DNA of 64,000 nucleotides from CADEGL01 sp050180485. Lineage in GTDB: Bacteria > Pseudomonadota > Alphaproteobacteria > CADEGL01. Positions 7,305-17,065 of this stretch are shown in pieces. The translations under genes and the position numbers were made by a program. Where the stretch lies: NCBI GenBank assembly GCA_050180485.1, contig JBFXED010000008.1, forward strand, positions 1-64,000. The letters run 5' to 3'. The notes under the pieces were generated by a model, which saw only the letters and a list, made by a program, of their open reading frames with translations, searched no databases and was not told where the DNA came from. How positions within the stretch are numbered: the first letter of the stretch is position 1; every line of letters starts with the position of its first letter.

Positions 7305-10300
7305 ATGCCGGCTCTGCCCGCCAAGCTCAAGGCCGAACTGATCGACCAGGTCGCCGCGCGCGTGCGCGCGGCCGTGCCCAAGGGCGAGGCCGCCGCCGCC
7401 GAAGGGTTCGCGCGCTTCTATTACCAGGGTGTGGCGCCCGATCTTCTGTTGGAGCAGGAGGTCGAGACGCTCGCGGCCGCGTCGCTCTCGCTCTGGCGCT
7501 TTGCGCAAAAGCGCGGCATCGGCGCGCCCAAGCTGCGCGTCTACAATCCCAACCAAGACGAGCATGGTTGGAGTTCCACCCACACGGTGGTCGAGATCGT
7601 CAACGACGACATGCCGTTCATCGTTGATTCGGTGGTGGCGTCTCTAAACCGACAGGATTTAATCGTCCATCTCCTGATCCACCCCGTCATCCGCGTTCGC
7701 CGCGACAAGGATGGCAAGCTGGCCGATGTGTTGGAACGCGCCGCCAAGGGCGGGGCGGACGAATCTGTCATCCATCTCGAAGTCAATCAGCGCGCAGGCG
7801 AAGCCGCTCTCGACGTCGTCCGTGACAATCTGCTCAAGGTCCTGGCCGAGGTACGCGCCGCCGTCGAGGATTGGGAGCCCATGCAGGCGCGCATGGAGGA
7901 GGTGCTGAAAGACCTGAACCGCAGCCCGCCGCCAACGCCGGCCGACGAGCAGGCCGAGGACATCGCGTTCCTGGATTGGATGCGCCAGCATAACTTCACC
8001 TTCCTCGGCGCGCGCGACTACAGGCTCGAGAAGAAAGGCGGCAAGGAATATCTGCGGATCGTGCCAGGCTCGGGCCTGGGCCTCCTACGCACCGTGACCG
8101 CCGAATCGAGCGCGCGCCACGACGCGCCGCTGACGCAAGCCGAGGCCAACAAGGCTCACGCCAAGTCGCTCCTTATCATCACCAAGGCGACATCGCGTTC
8201 GACCGTGCACCGGGCGGTCTACATGGATTACATCGGCGTGCGCCAGTTCGACGCCAAGGGCACGGTCACGGGCGAGCGCCGCTTCGTCGGCCTATTCACC
8301 TCTTCTGCTTACAGCCATATCCCGCACGAGATCCCGCTGCTGCGCCGCAAGGTGCAGCAGGTGCTGGACCGCACCGGCTTCGCGCCCAACAGTCACAACG
8401 CCAAGGCCATCCAGCACATCCTGGAAACCTATCCGCGCGACGAGCTGTTTCAGATCGGCGTGGGCGAGCTATATGACACGGCCATGGGCGTCCTCCATCT
8501 GGAGGAGCGCCAGCGCCTGCGCCTGTTCGTGCGCAAGGACGAATACGCGCGTTTCTATTCGTGCCTGGTCTACGTTCCGCGCGAGGTCTATTCGACCGAA
8601 TTGCGCCAGCGCATGGAGCGTATCCTGCGCGAAGAGCTGAAGGGCGAGACAGTCGACTTCAACACCCATATCTCCGACGCGCCGATGGCACGGGTGCATT
8701 ACATCGTCCGCTCGACCCACGGCGTGGCCGAGGACGTTGACATGGCCGCCGTCGAGGAACGTCTAGCCACTGCGGCGCGCCGTTGGTCGGACGACCTGGT
8801 TGATCATCTGGTCCAGCGTGTGGGCGAGGCGCACGCGCACGAACTGTTCGACCGCTACCGCGACGCTTTCCCGCCCGGCTACCAGTATCGTTTCGACGCC
8901 GAGATCGCCGTTTCCGACATCGAGCGGGTCGAGGCCGTGCGCGCAGGCGCGCCTATCGCCATGAATCTCTATCGCCGCCCGGGCGCCACCGAGGGCGAGC
9001 TGTTCTTCAAGATCTTCCACGCCGATTCGCCGCTCGCGCTTTCGGACGTCCTGCCCATGCTGGAGCATATGGGCCTCAAGGTCGTGGCCGAACGTCCCTT
9101 CGAGATCACAGACGGCGGCGGACACTCCGTCTTCGCCCACGATTTCGAGATGACCGCGGCCGGTGTCGAGGTCGACTTGGGCGCCGTGCGCGCCAAGTTC
9201 CAGGACGCGTTTCAGCGCATCTGGAGCAGCGAGGCCGAAAGCGACGGGCTCAACCGCCTGATCATGCGGGCGGGCTTCGATTGGCGCGAAGTGGTCATCC
9301 TGCGTACCTACGTGCGCTACCTTCGCCAAGTGCGCGCGCCCTATAGCCAGGCGTTGATCGAGGACACGCTTTCCAAGCACGCACCCATCGCACGTCTTCT
9401 GGTCAACCTGTTCGAAGCGCGGCTCGATCCAGACCGGATCGATTCCAAACGCGGCGACGACATCGTGAGAGTGATCGAAGCGGCGTTGGACGGCGTGACC
9501 AGCCTGGAGGAGGACGGCATCCTCCGCCGCCTGCTCAACCTTATTTGCTGCACGCTGCGCACCAATTATTTCCAGCGCGATGCCAAGGGCGCGCCCAAAG
9601 CCTATCTCTCGGTCAAGCTGGATAGCCACAAGATCGACGACCTGCCGCTGCCGCGTCCGATGGTGGAGATTTTCGTCTACTCCGCTCGTATGGAAGGCGT
9701 GCATCTGCGCGGCGGCAAAGTGGCGCGCGGCGGCATCCGCTGGTCCGACCGGCGCGAGGATTTCCGCACCGAGATCCTGGGCCTGATGAAAGCCCAAATG
9801 GTGAAGAACGCCGTGATTGTGCCCGTGGGCTCCAAGGGTGGTTTCGTGCTCAAGCGCCCGCCGGCGGAGGGCGGCCGCGAGGCTCTGCAGGCCGAGGTGG
9901 TGCGCTGCTACCAGACGCTCATCCGCGGCATGCTGGACCTGACCGACAACCGCAAAGGTAAGGAGATCGTGCCGCCCGTGCGCACCGTGCGCCACGACGA
10001 CGACGATCCTTATTTGGTTGTCGCCGCGGATAAAGGCACGGCAACGTTCTCCGATGTCGCCAACGCACTGGCACGCGAATACTGCTTCTGGCTCGACGAC
10101 GCCTTCGCTTCGGGCGGTTCGGCCGGTTATGACCATAAGGAGATGGCCATCACCGCGCGGGGTGGCTGGGTCTCGGTCCAGCGCCATTTCCGTGAACTGG
10201 GCGTCAACGTCCAGGAGCAGGAATTCACCGCCGTCGGCGTGGGCGACATGTCGGGCGACGTCTTCGGCAATGGCGCCTTGCGCTCCGATCGCATGAAGTT

Positions 10301-12119
10301 GGTTGGCGCCTTCAATCATCTGCACATTTTCGTCGACCCCGATCCCGACCCGACCAAAAGCTTCGCCGAGCGCAAGCGGCTGTTCGGCCTGCCACGCTCA
10401 AGTTGGAACGATTACGACGCCAAGCTTTTGTCTAAGGGCGGCGCTGTCTATGGACGCGACCTGAAGTCGATCAAGCTCTCGCCCGAGGCCAAGGCCTGTT
10501 TCGGCATCACCAAAGACGCGGTCACCCCCAACGAACTGATGTCCGCTATCCTCAAGGCTCGGGTCGACCTGATCTGGTTCGGCGGCATCGGCACCTATGT
10601 GAAGGCGTCCAGCGAATCGCATCTGGAAGTGGGCGACCGTGCCAATGACGGTCTTCGTGTGGACGGCAAGCAGATCCGTGCCAAGGTGATCGGCGAGGGC
10701 GCCAATCTGGGCTGCACCCAGCGCGGCCGCGTGGAATACGCCCTTGCCGGTGGCAAGCTCAACACGGATGCCATCGACAATTCCGGCGGCGTCGATTGCT
10801 CGGACCACGAAGTCAACATCAAGATCCTCCTGGGCGAGGTGGTCTCCGAGGGCGACATGACCATGAAGCAGCGCGACGCGCTGCTGGTGAAGATGACGGA
10901 GGAAGTGGCCGGCCTAGTGCTGAAGGACAACTATCAGCAGACCCAAGCCATCTCGATCATGGAAGCGCGCGCGCAGGAGCTTTTAGACCAGCAGGCGCGC
11001 ATGATGGCCAGTTTGGAGCGCGAGGGGCGCCTGGACCGCGCGATCGAATACCTGCCTGACGAGGAGACCATCGGCCGCCGCCGCGCCGCGGGCCAGGGCC
11101 TGACCCGACCTGAGATCGCGGTGATGCTGGCTTACGGCAAGATCGCCCTCTACGACGACCTGCTGGCGTCGAATCTACCCGACGACCCGCTGCTGTTCGA
11201 CGATCTCGTGGCCTACTTCCCCAGGCCGCTGCACGAGCTTCGCGAGGCGCTGGAGAAGCACCGGCTGCGCCGCGAGATCATCGCGGAGGTGGTTACCAAC
11301 AGCGTGGTCAACCGCGTGGGCGCATCTTTCGTTCACGACGCGCAGGAGCGCACGGGGCTAAGCGCCGCGGACGTCGCGCGCGCCTACACCATCACCCGCG
11401 ACGCCTTCGACATCCGTGGCTTGTGGCGGCCGATCGAGAAACTAGACGACAAGGTGCCGGCCGCGCTGCAGATCGAGATGATGCGCGACGTGGGCAGGTT
11501 GATAGAGCGTTCCATCTACTGGTTCCTGCGTAACGGTACCCATCCGCTCGATGTGGCAGCAACCGCGGCCGTTTTTCGTCCCGGTATCACGGCGCTGGCG
11601 CGGGGCCTCGAAGGCGTGCTCACCCCCGAACGCGACGCGCGCTTCCGCGCCCACGCCGAGCGGTTGGACAAGGCCGGCGTGCCGGAGGATCTGGCGCGCC
11701 GCGTTGCATGTTTGGAGGAGATGGGCTCGGCTTGCGATCTGGTGCGAATCTCGCGCCTGACCCAGCAGCGCATCGAGACGGCGGCCGAGGTCTACTTCGC
11801 GCTCGGCGCACGGCTTGGTTTCGAATGGCTGCGCGCCGCGGCCCGCGCCATGACGACCGAAACGGCCTGGCAAAAAAGCGCGGTCGATGCCGTCATCGAC
11901 GATCTGCGTGCACAGCAAGTGGATCTGACCGTGAAGGCGCTGGGCGAGGGCGGTGCGGACGCCAGCGCCAAAGCTTCGGTCGAGGCCTGGTTGGCCAACC
12001 GCGCCCGTGCGCTGAAGCGCGTGGACGCGCTTCTGGCGGAGTTCAGGGCGGCGCCCGCGGTCGATATGGCCATGTTGACGGTCGCCAGCCGCCGCCTGCG
12101 TACTTTGGCGGGCGGCTGA
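7305..12119 (+). CDS. gdhB: NAD-dependent glutamate dehydrogenase, large (180 kDa) type
   Basis: 1,604 residues, the length typical of the L_180 class. It deaminates glutamate to 2-oxoglutarate and ammonia with NAD. An N-terminal regulatory region (to about 700) precedes the catalytic core. The core has VARGGIRWSDRREDFRTEI at about 806 and the glutamate-binding Lys region VGSKGGFVLKR at about 840. The Rossmann part includes GEGANLGCTQRGRVEYAL at about 1130. The start ATG 7305 has GGAGG 6 nt upstream. It runs unbroken, so there is no frameshift. The MFS gene follows after 10 nt and may be cotranscribed. Confidence 0.95.
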   Translation: MPALPAKLKAELIDQVAARVRAAVPKGEAAAAEGFARFYYQGVAPDLLLEQEVETLAAASLSLWRFAQKRGIGAPKLRVYNPNQDEHGWSSTHTVVEIVNDDMPFIVDSVVASLNRQDLIVHLLIHPVIRVRRDKDGKLADVLERAAKGGADESVIHLEVNQRAGEAALDVVRDNLLKVLAEVRAAVEDWEPMQARMEEVLKDLNRSPPPTPADEQAEDIAFLDWMRQHNFTFLGARDYRLEKKGGKEYLRIVPGSGLGLLRTVTAESSARHDAPLTQAEANKAHAKSLLIITKATSRSTVHRAVYMDYIGVRQFDAKGTVTGERRFVGLFTSSAYSHIPHEIPLLRRKVQQVLDRTGFAPNSHNAKAIQHILETYPRDELFQIGVGELYDTAMGVLHLEERQRLRLFVRKDEYARFYSCLVYVPREVYSTELRQRMERILREELKGETVDFNTHISDAPMARVHYIVRSTHGVAEDVDMAAVEERLATAARRWSDDLVDHLVQRVGEAHAHELFDRYRDAFPPGYQYRFDAEIAVSDIERVEAVRAGAPIAMNLYRRPGATEGELFFKIFHADSPLALSDVLPMLEHMGLKVVAERPFEITDGGGHSVFAHDFEMTAAGVEVDLGAVRAKFQDAFQRIWSSEAESDGLNRLIMRAGFDWREVVILRTYVRYLRQVRAPYSQALIEDTLSKHAPIARLLVNLFEARLDPDRIDSKRGDDIVRVIEAALDGVTSLEEDGILRRLLNLICCTLRTNYFQRDAKGAPKAYLSVKLDSHKIDDLPLPRPMVEIFVYSARMEGVHLRGGKVARGGIRWSDRREDFRTEILGLMKAQMVKNAVIVPVGSKGGFVLKRPPAEGGREALQAEVVRCYQTLIRGMLDLTDNRKGKEIVPPVRTVRHDDDDPYLVVAADKGTATFSDVANALAREYCFWLDDAFASGGSAGYDHKEMAITARGGWVSVQRHFRELGVNVQEQEFTAVGVGDMSGDVFGNGALRSDRMKLVGAFNHLHIFVDPDPDPTKSFAERKRLFGLPRSSWNDYDAKLLSKGGAVYGRDLKSIKLSPEAKACFGITKDAVTPNELMSAILKARVDLIWFGGIGTYVKASSESHLEVGDRANDGLRVDGKQIRAKVIGEGANLGCTQRGRVEYALAGGKLNTDAIDNSGGVDCSDHEVNIKILLGEVVSEGDMTMKQRDALLVKMTEEVAGLVLKDNYQQTQAISIMEARAQELLDQQARMMASLEREGRLDRAIEYLPDEETIGRRRAAGQGLTRPEIAVMLAYGKIALYDDLLASNLPDDPLLFDDLVAYFPRPLHELREALEKHRLRREIIAEVVTNSVVNRVGASFVHDAQERTGLSAADVARAYTITRDAFDIRGLWRPIEKLDDKVPAALQIEMMRDVGRLIERSIYWFLRNGTHPLDVAATAAVFRPGITALARGLEGVLTPERDARFRAHAERLDKAGVPEDLARRVACLEEMGSACDLVRISRLTQQRIETAAEVYFALGARLGFEWLRAAARAMTTETAWQKSAVDAVIDDLRAQQVDLTVKALGEGGADASAKASVEAWLANRARALKRVDALLAEFRAAPAVDMAMLTVASRRLRTLAGG

Positions 12120-12129
12120 GGCGCCTTCG

Positions 12130-13410
12130 ATGACCCATGCCGCCGGTGCTGGGCGCGCCTCGCCCAAGGCGCTGGTCGGCTGGTGCTTCTACGACTGGGC
12201 CAACTCGGCCTTCCCAACCATTGTTGAGACCTTCGTGTTCTCGACCTATTTCGCCAAGGCCGTGGCGCCCGATATCGAGACGGGCACGGCCCAGTGGGGC
12301 TACGCGCTGGCAATCGCTGGCATCACAGTCGCCCTGGCTGCGCCCTTCATCGGCGCCATAGCCGACCGTTGTGGCGGGCGGAAGCCGTTTCTCGCTGTGT
12401 TCACCGTAATTTTGTCGCTTTGCGCGGCCGGTTTGTGGTTCGCCAAGCCATCGCCGGATTATGTCCTGTGGACGCTACTCTGCTTTGCCATCGGTACGGT
12501 GGCATTCGAATTCAGCATGACGTTCTACAACGCCATCCTACCGGGGCTGACCGACTCCAGGCGCCTGGGCCGCCTGTCCGGCTGGGGCTGGGGCACGGGC
12601 TATGCTGGTGGACTGCTCGCGCTGGCTGCCGTTCTGCTGCTGATCAAGGCGGATCCGCCGCCTTTCGGTTTGGATGCCGCGACGCAGGAGCCGGTGCGTG
12701 CGGCCGGGCTGGTCGTGGCCGCCTGGCTCGTCATCTTTTCGCTACCACTGTTTCTATGGACGCCCGACCGGCGCACTGCGGGCGAACCCCTCGGCCGCGC
12801 CATGCGCGATGGTGTGCGGCACCTCTTCTCCACCCTGCGCGGTATTCGCCAGCACAAGGAGATCGCGCGTTTCCTGTTCGCGCGCATGATCTACATGGAT
12901 GGGCTCAACACTGTGTTCGCTTTCGGCAGTATCTATGCCGCGGGCAGCTTCGGCATGAGCTTCGAGGAAATCCTGGCCTTCGGTATCGCGATCAATGTGA
13001 CCGCAGGCCTGGGTGCTGCAGGCTTCGCCTGGATTGACGATTGGATCGGGCCCAAGCGCACTATCGTGTTGGCTTTGCTCGGGTTGATCGGCTTCGGCGC
13101 GGCGCTGCTCTTGGTCGAAAGCAAGACGGCGTTCTTCGTGCTCGGCATCTTCCTGGGGCTTTTTTTCGGTCCGGCCCAGGCAGCCAGCCGTTCGCTGATG
13201 GCGCATATGAGCCCGCCGGGCCAAGAGGCCGAGATGTTCGGTCTCTACGCCTTCACCGGCCGTGCCACGGCCTTCATCGGCCCGCTCCTCTTCGGCTGGG
13301 CCACCATCGCGTTGGAAAGCCAGCGCGCCGGCATGGCGACTGCGCTCAGCCTCGTAATTCTTGGCCTGTTGCTGTTGCTGCCGGTGCGAGCACCGAAATT
13401 CGTGCGCTGA
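12130..13410 (+). CDS. MFS transporter, UMF1 family
   Basis: 426 residues with about 12 membrane segments. The N-terminal motif GWCFYDWANSAFPTIVETFV is diagnostic of the UMF1/Atg22-like MFS family. LGRLSGWGWGTGYAGGLLAL and GLFFGPAQAASRSLMAHMSP are also typical. Substrates of bacterial members are mostly unknown; amino-acid efflux is suggested by the yeast Atg22 relative and by the upstream glutamate dehydrogenase. The gene lies 10 nt after gdhB. Its stop is 6 nt from the convergent purH stop. Confidence 0.88.
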   Translation: MTHAAGAGRASPKALVGWCFYDWANSAFPTIVETFVFSTYFAKAVAPDIETGTAQWGYALAIAGITVALAAPFIGAIADRCGGRKPFLAVFTVILSLCAAGLWFAKPSPDYVLWTLLCFAIGTVAFEFSMTFYNAILPGLTDSRRLGRLSGWGWGTGYAGGLLALAAVLLLIKADPPPFGLDAATQEPVRAAGLVVAAWLVIFSLPLFLWTPDRRTAGEPLGRAMRDGVRHLFSTLRGIRQHKEIARFLFARMIYMDGLNTVFAFGSIYAAGSFGMSFEEILAFGIAINVTAGLGAAGFAWIDDWIGPKRTIVLALLGLIGFGAALLLVESKTAFFVLGIFLGLFFGPAQAASRSLMAHMSPPGQEAEMFGLYAFTGRATAFIGPLLFGWATIALESQRAGMATALSLVILGLLLLLPVRAPKFVR

Positions 13411-13416
13411 TCCCGC

Positions 13417-14997
13417 TCAGTGCCGGAAGTGCCGGACCCCGGTCATCACCATGGCCAGGCCGCGTTCGTCGGCGGCGGCAATCACCTCGTTGTCGCGCAT
13501 CGAGCCGCCGGGCTGGATCACGGCGGTGACGCCCGCTTCCGCCGCGGCGATCAGCCCGTCGGGGAAGGGGAAGAAGGCGTCGGAAGCGACCACGGAATTC
13601 TTCGCACGGCTTTCTGCTTCGCCCGCCGCTTCTGACGCCAGACGCGCTTTCTCGGCCGCCATGCGGCTTGAATCCACGCGGCTCATCTGGCCCGCGCCGA
13701 TACCGACGGTCGCGCCGTCCTTGGCGTAGACGATGGCGTTGGATTTGACGTGCTTGCAGACCGAGAAGGCGAATAGGAGGTCGTCCAGTTCCTTTGCCGT
13801 GGGCGCACGCTTGGTCACGACCTTCAGGGATTCGCGACTGACGCGACCGTCGTCACGCGCCTGCACCAGATAACCGCCCGCCAGCGTGCGCACGGTGCGC
13901 GAATGTGCCGCGGGGTCAGGCATGGTGCCCGTTTCCAACAGGCGCAGATTTTTCTTGTCCGCCAGCACGGCGCGCGCGCCTTCGTCGTAAGAAGGCGCGA
14001 TCACCACCTCGGCGAACAATTTGGCGATAGCTTCCGCGGTTTCGCGGTCCAAAGCGCGGTTGACTGCGACGATGCCGCCGAAGGCGCTGACAGGATCGCA
14101 AGCCAAGGCGCGGGCATAGGCCGGCGGTAGGCTATCGCCCAGCGCGACACCGCTGGGGTTGGCGTGCTTCACGATCACCACGGCGGGGCGCGCGAACTCG
14201 GCCACCAATTCGAAGGCGGCGTCGGCGTCGTTCAGGTTGTTGTAGCTCAGCTCCTTGCCCTGGAGCTGTTTGGCCGTGCCCACGCCCGGCCGCGCATCGC
14301 CGCCTAGGTAGAATGCGGCAGCCTGGTGGGGATTCTCGCCGTACCGCATGAGCTGGGCGCGCGTGCCGGACAGGACCAAGCGTTCCGGGAAAGCCTCGTT
14401 TTCCTGCTTCGCGAACCAATCGGAAATCGCAGCGTCATAGGCGCCGGTGCGCGCATAGGCCTTGGCCGCCAATTTACGCCGCAACGCCAATGTGGTGGCG
14501 CCATCATGGGCGTCCATCTCGGTGCGCACCGCGACCAGATCTGCTGGTTCGACGACCACGGTGACGAAGTCGTGGTTCTTGGACGCACCGCGGATCAAGG
14601 CCGGACCGCCGATATCGATATTCTCGATGCAGTCCTCGAAGGAGGCGCCGCGCGCGACCGTGGCTTCAAACGGGTAGAGATTCACGACCAGGAGATCGAT
14701 CGGCGCAATCTTGTGCTTGGCCAGCGCATCGGTGTGCGCGGGCAAATCGCGCCGTGCCAACAAGCCACCATGGATGGCGGGGTGCAGCGTCTTGACGCGG
14801 CCATCCAGCATCTCAGGGAAGCCCGTGTGGTCCGAAACGTCCTTCACCGGCACGCCCGCATCGGCCAGCGCCTTGGCGGTGCCACCGGTGGACAGAAGTT
14901 CGACGCCCTTGCTGGCTAGATAGCGGCCGAACTCGACCAGGCCAGTCTTATCGGAAACGGACAGAAGGGCACGGCGAATCGGAACCAGGTTCGTCAT
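13417..14997 (-). CDS. purH: Bifunctional AICAR transformylase / IMP cyclohydrolase
   Basis: 526 residues, standard length. It catalyses the last two steps of de novo IMP synthesis. The N-terminal IMP cyclohydrolase domain (1-200) has RRALLSVSDKTGLVEFG, LSTGGTAKAL and GRVKTLHPAIHGGLL. The C-terminal transformylase has RYGENPHQAAAFY and the active-site region VKHANPSGVALGDS. The C-terminus reads DERGLAMVMTGVRHFRH as in other PurH. It is 49 nt downstream of the dehydratase gene on the same strand and marks the boundary between housekeeping genes and the glycan locus. Confidence 0.97.
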   Translation of the reverse strand: MTNLVPIRRALLSVSDKTGLVEFGRYLASKGVELLSTGGTAKALADAGVPVKDVSDHTGFPEMLDGRVKTLHPAIHGGLLARRDLPAHTDALAKHKIAPIDLLVVNLYPFEATVARGASFEDCIENIDIGGPALIRGASKNHDFVTVVVEPADLVAVRTEMDAHDGATTLALRRKLAAKAYARTGAYDAAISDWFAKQENEAFPERLVLSGTRAQLMRYGENPHQAAAFYLGGDARPGVGTAKQLQGKELSYNNLNDADAAFELVAEFARPAVVIVKHANPSGVALGDSLPPAYARALACDPVSAFGGIVAVNRALDRETAEAIAKLFAEVVIAPSYDEGARAVLADKKNLRLLETGTMPDPAAHSRTVRTLAGGYLVQARDDGRVSRESLKVVTKRAPTAKELDDLLFAFSVCKHVKSNAIVYAKDGATVGIGAGQMSRVDSSRMAAEKARLASEAAGEAESRAKNSVVASDAFFPFPDGLIAAAEAGVTAVIQPGGSMRDNEVIAAADERGLAMVMTGVRHFRH

Positions 14998-15046
14998 GGA
15001 AAACGTCGCTCTTTCGAAGAAACGGAGAAAGACGTGAAGGCAAAAA

Positions 15047-16969
15047 TCACCGCGCCGCCGCGGCTGAGGGTACGGTGGAATCGGCTAGCCGCCCTTCGGG
15101 CACCAGGCGTGCCAAGATCGTCACGGCCTGCGACACGCGGCCCTGCGCGGCGGCCTCGGCCAACTCATCCATGGCGCGCGACAGGAAGGCATGGTCCACC
15201 GCGCGCGGTGCGGCCAAAAGGATGCCGCTGTGGTTGGTCGGGATCGGCTGCTCGGAATCGTGCAGAAGCTCTTCATACAGCTTCTCACCGGGACGCAGGC
15301 CGGTGAAGCGAATCTGTATGTCGTGATCGGGGCGCAGGCCCGACAGACGGATCATCTGGCGCGCCAGATCAGCGATCTTCACCGGCTCGCCCATGTCGAG
15401 GACGTAGATCTTGCCGGAATCCTTGGGCGCGTCGAGTCCCAGCGCGGTCGCCTGCAGCACCAGTTCCACGGCCTCGTGGGTGGTCATGAAATAGCGCGTG
15501 ATCTCCGGATGGGTCACGGTCACTGGCCCACCTGCCGCGATTTGGCGCTGGAACAGCGGCACGACCGAGCCTGTCGAGCCCAGCACGTTGCCGAAGCGCA
15601 CGGTCAGGAAGCGCGTGCCGCCCTCGCGCTGGGCATCCACCAGGTCGAGTGCCTGGCAATAGCTTTCGGCCACGCGCTTGGTAGCGCCCATTACGTTAGT
15701 CGGGTTTACGGCCTTGTCGGTTGAGATCAGCATCATGGCACGCACGCCCGCCGCGCGGCAGGCGTCGGCCACGTTGCGCGTGCCGACCGCGTTGGTCATC
15801 ACGCCCTCGACCGCGTTGGTTTCGACCAGCGGCACGTGCTTCAACGCCGCGGCATGGAAAACAAGCTCGGGTTTGGCTTCGGCCATGGCGCGCGCGGCGG
15901 CCTCGCGATCGCGCACGTCGCATAGGATCGCGGCGCGCGGCACGGACGGCGCGCGCTCACCCATCTCCTGATCGATCAGGTAAAGATTGTATTCGCCGTT
16001 ATCGAGCAAGGTCAGGTGCGACGGCCCGAAATCGGCGATCTGGCGCACTAGCTCACTGCCGATGGTGCCACCCGCGCCGGTCACCATGACGCGCCGCCCG
16101 GCGATCAGCGCGCGCATGCCTTCGCGGTCGAGGGCTGCCTGCGGCCGGCCCAAAAGGTCCTCGATCGCGACGGGTCGGATTTCCGCTTCGTCGGCCGCGC
16201 CGGACTTCAGGTCGGTCAGGCGCGGTAGGCGCGCCAGCGCCATGCCATTGACCGACGCGGCCTCGAGCAAGGCCCGCATGCGTGCCCCGTTGAAACCTTC
16301 TGCGGTCACCACCAGGCGCTGCGGCCGCGTGCCGTTGCGCGCCAGGCGCAGCACGATATCGGCCAATGCCTCCACTCCGCCCATCACGGGCACGCCGTGG
16401 ATGCGCCGGCCGATGCGCGTGCCCTTGTCGTCGACGATGCCGACGACGCGATAGCCCGCGCCCGGCCGATGACGCGTCGCGCGGATGAACAACTCAGTGC
16501 TGTCGCCCGCGCCCAACATCAGAACGGGCACGCGCTGGTGTCCGTCTCGCACCAGCACAGCTTCGACGCTGCGGTCCTTGAAGATGCGGTAGAGGACACG
16601 CGGCCCGCCGAGGAGCGCCAGCAGCACGAACCAATTGATGACGAGCAGCGAGCGCGGCAAGTCCTGCAAGCGGGTCAACAAGAACATCACCGGCAGGAAG
16701 ATCAGAATGGCCAAGGTAACGGCCTTGACGATACCCAGGATGTCGTCGAGCGAGGCATAGCGCCAGATACCGCGATACAGGCCCATGGACGCGAAGACTA
16801 CGCCGCACACGGCGGTGAACAGGGCCGTCCAGAGCAGGATCGAATCGGGCGGATAGTCAGAGATGTTGTCGCCCAGGCGCAAATACAGCGCCGCGACGAA
16901 GGACAGCGCGGCCATGACCACGTCGTGGAAAAAGGCGATGCGGGCGCGGCTGATGCGGATCGGCTTCAT
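15047..16969 (-). CDS. Membrane-bound nucleotide-sugar 4,6-dehydratase (WbpM/PglF/CapD-like)
   Basis: 640 residues from ATG 16969; the frame extends to 17035, but MKPIRISRARIAFFHDVV is the natural start. An N-terminal domain with about 4 membrane helices is followed by a linker Rossmann domain (VPVLMLGAGDSTELFIRA). The SDR domain starts near 290 with GAGGTIGSELVRQI. The active site LISTDKAVNPTNVMGATKR has Asp-Lys with Met replacing the catalytic Tyr, typical of the large WbpM/PglF class. It converts UDP-GlcNAc to the 4-keto-6-deoxy sugar used for QuiNAc, FucNAc or bacillosamine. The downstream partner of a WbpL-like transferase, as in Pseudomonas O-antigen loci. Confidence 0.9.
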   Translation of the reverse strand: MKPIRISRARIAFFHDVVMAALSFVAALYLRLGDNISDYPPDSILLWTALFTAVCGVVFASMGLYRGIWRYASLDDILGIVKAVTLAILIFLPVMFLLTRLQDLPRSLLVINWFVLLALLGGPRVLYRIFKDRSVEAVLVRDGHQRVPVLMLGAGDSTELFIRATRHRPGAGYRVVGIVDDKGTRIGRRIHGVPVMGGVEALADIVLRLARNGTRPQRLVVTAEGFNGARMRALLEAASVNGMALARLPRLTDLKSGAADEAEIRPVAIEDLLGRPQAALDREGMRALIAGRRVMVTGAGGTIGSELVRQIADFGPSHLTLLDNGEYNLYLIDQEMGERAPSVPRAAILCDVRDREAAARAMAEAKPELVFHAAALKHVPLVETNAVEGVMTNAVGTRNVADACRAAGVRAMMLISTDKAVNPTNVMGATKRVAESYCQALDLVDAQREGGTRFLTVRFGNVLGSTGSVVPLFQRQIAAGGPVTVTHPEITRYFMTTHEAVELVLQATALGLDAPKDSGKIYVLDMGEPVKIADLARQMIRLSGLRPDHDIQIRFTGLRPGEKLYEELLHDSEQPIPTNHSGILLAAPRAVDHAFLSRAMDELAEAAAQGRVSQAVTILARLVPEGRLADSTVPSAAAAR

Positions 16970-17065
16970 CCGTCCTTCAAGGCTGCTGCGGACAGGGCGG
17001 CGGCGCGGACGCGCGCGCCATGGCGACCATAGCATAGGGGCCGGAAAACCATAATCCGCGCCGGA

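Noticed and set aside
8763..10325. 520-codon open frame antisense to glutamate dehydrogenase
   Set aside because: It lies wholly inside the well-supported gdhB frame; its translation is low-complexity His/Ala/Arg sequence.
7305..12119. Possible fused or frameshifted gene because of its 1,604-residue length
   Set aside because: The length is normal for the 180-kDa NAD-glutamate dehydrogenase class and the frame is intact.
15047..16969. A second PseB
   Set aside because: The protein is membrane-bound, 640 residues, and has Met in place of the PseB Tyr in the active-site motif, so it is the WbpM/PglF class.
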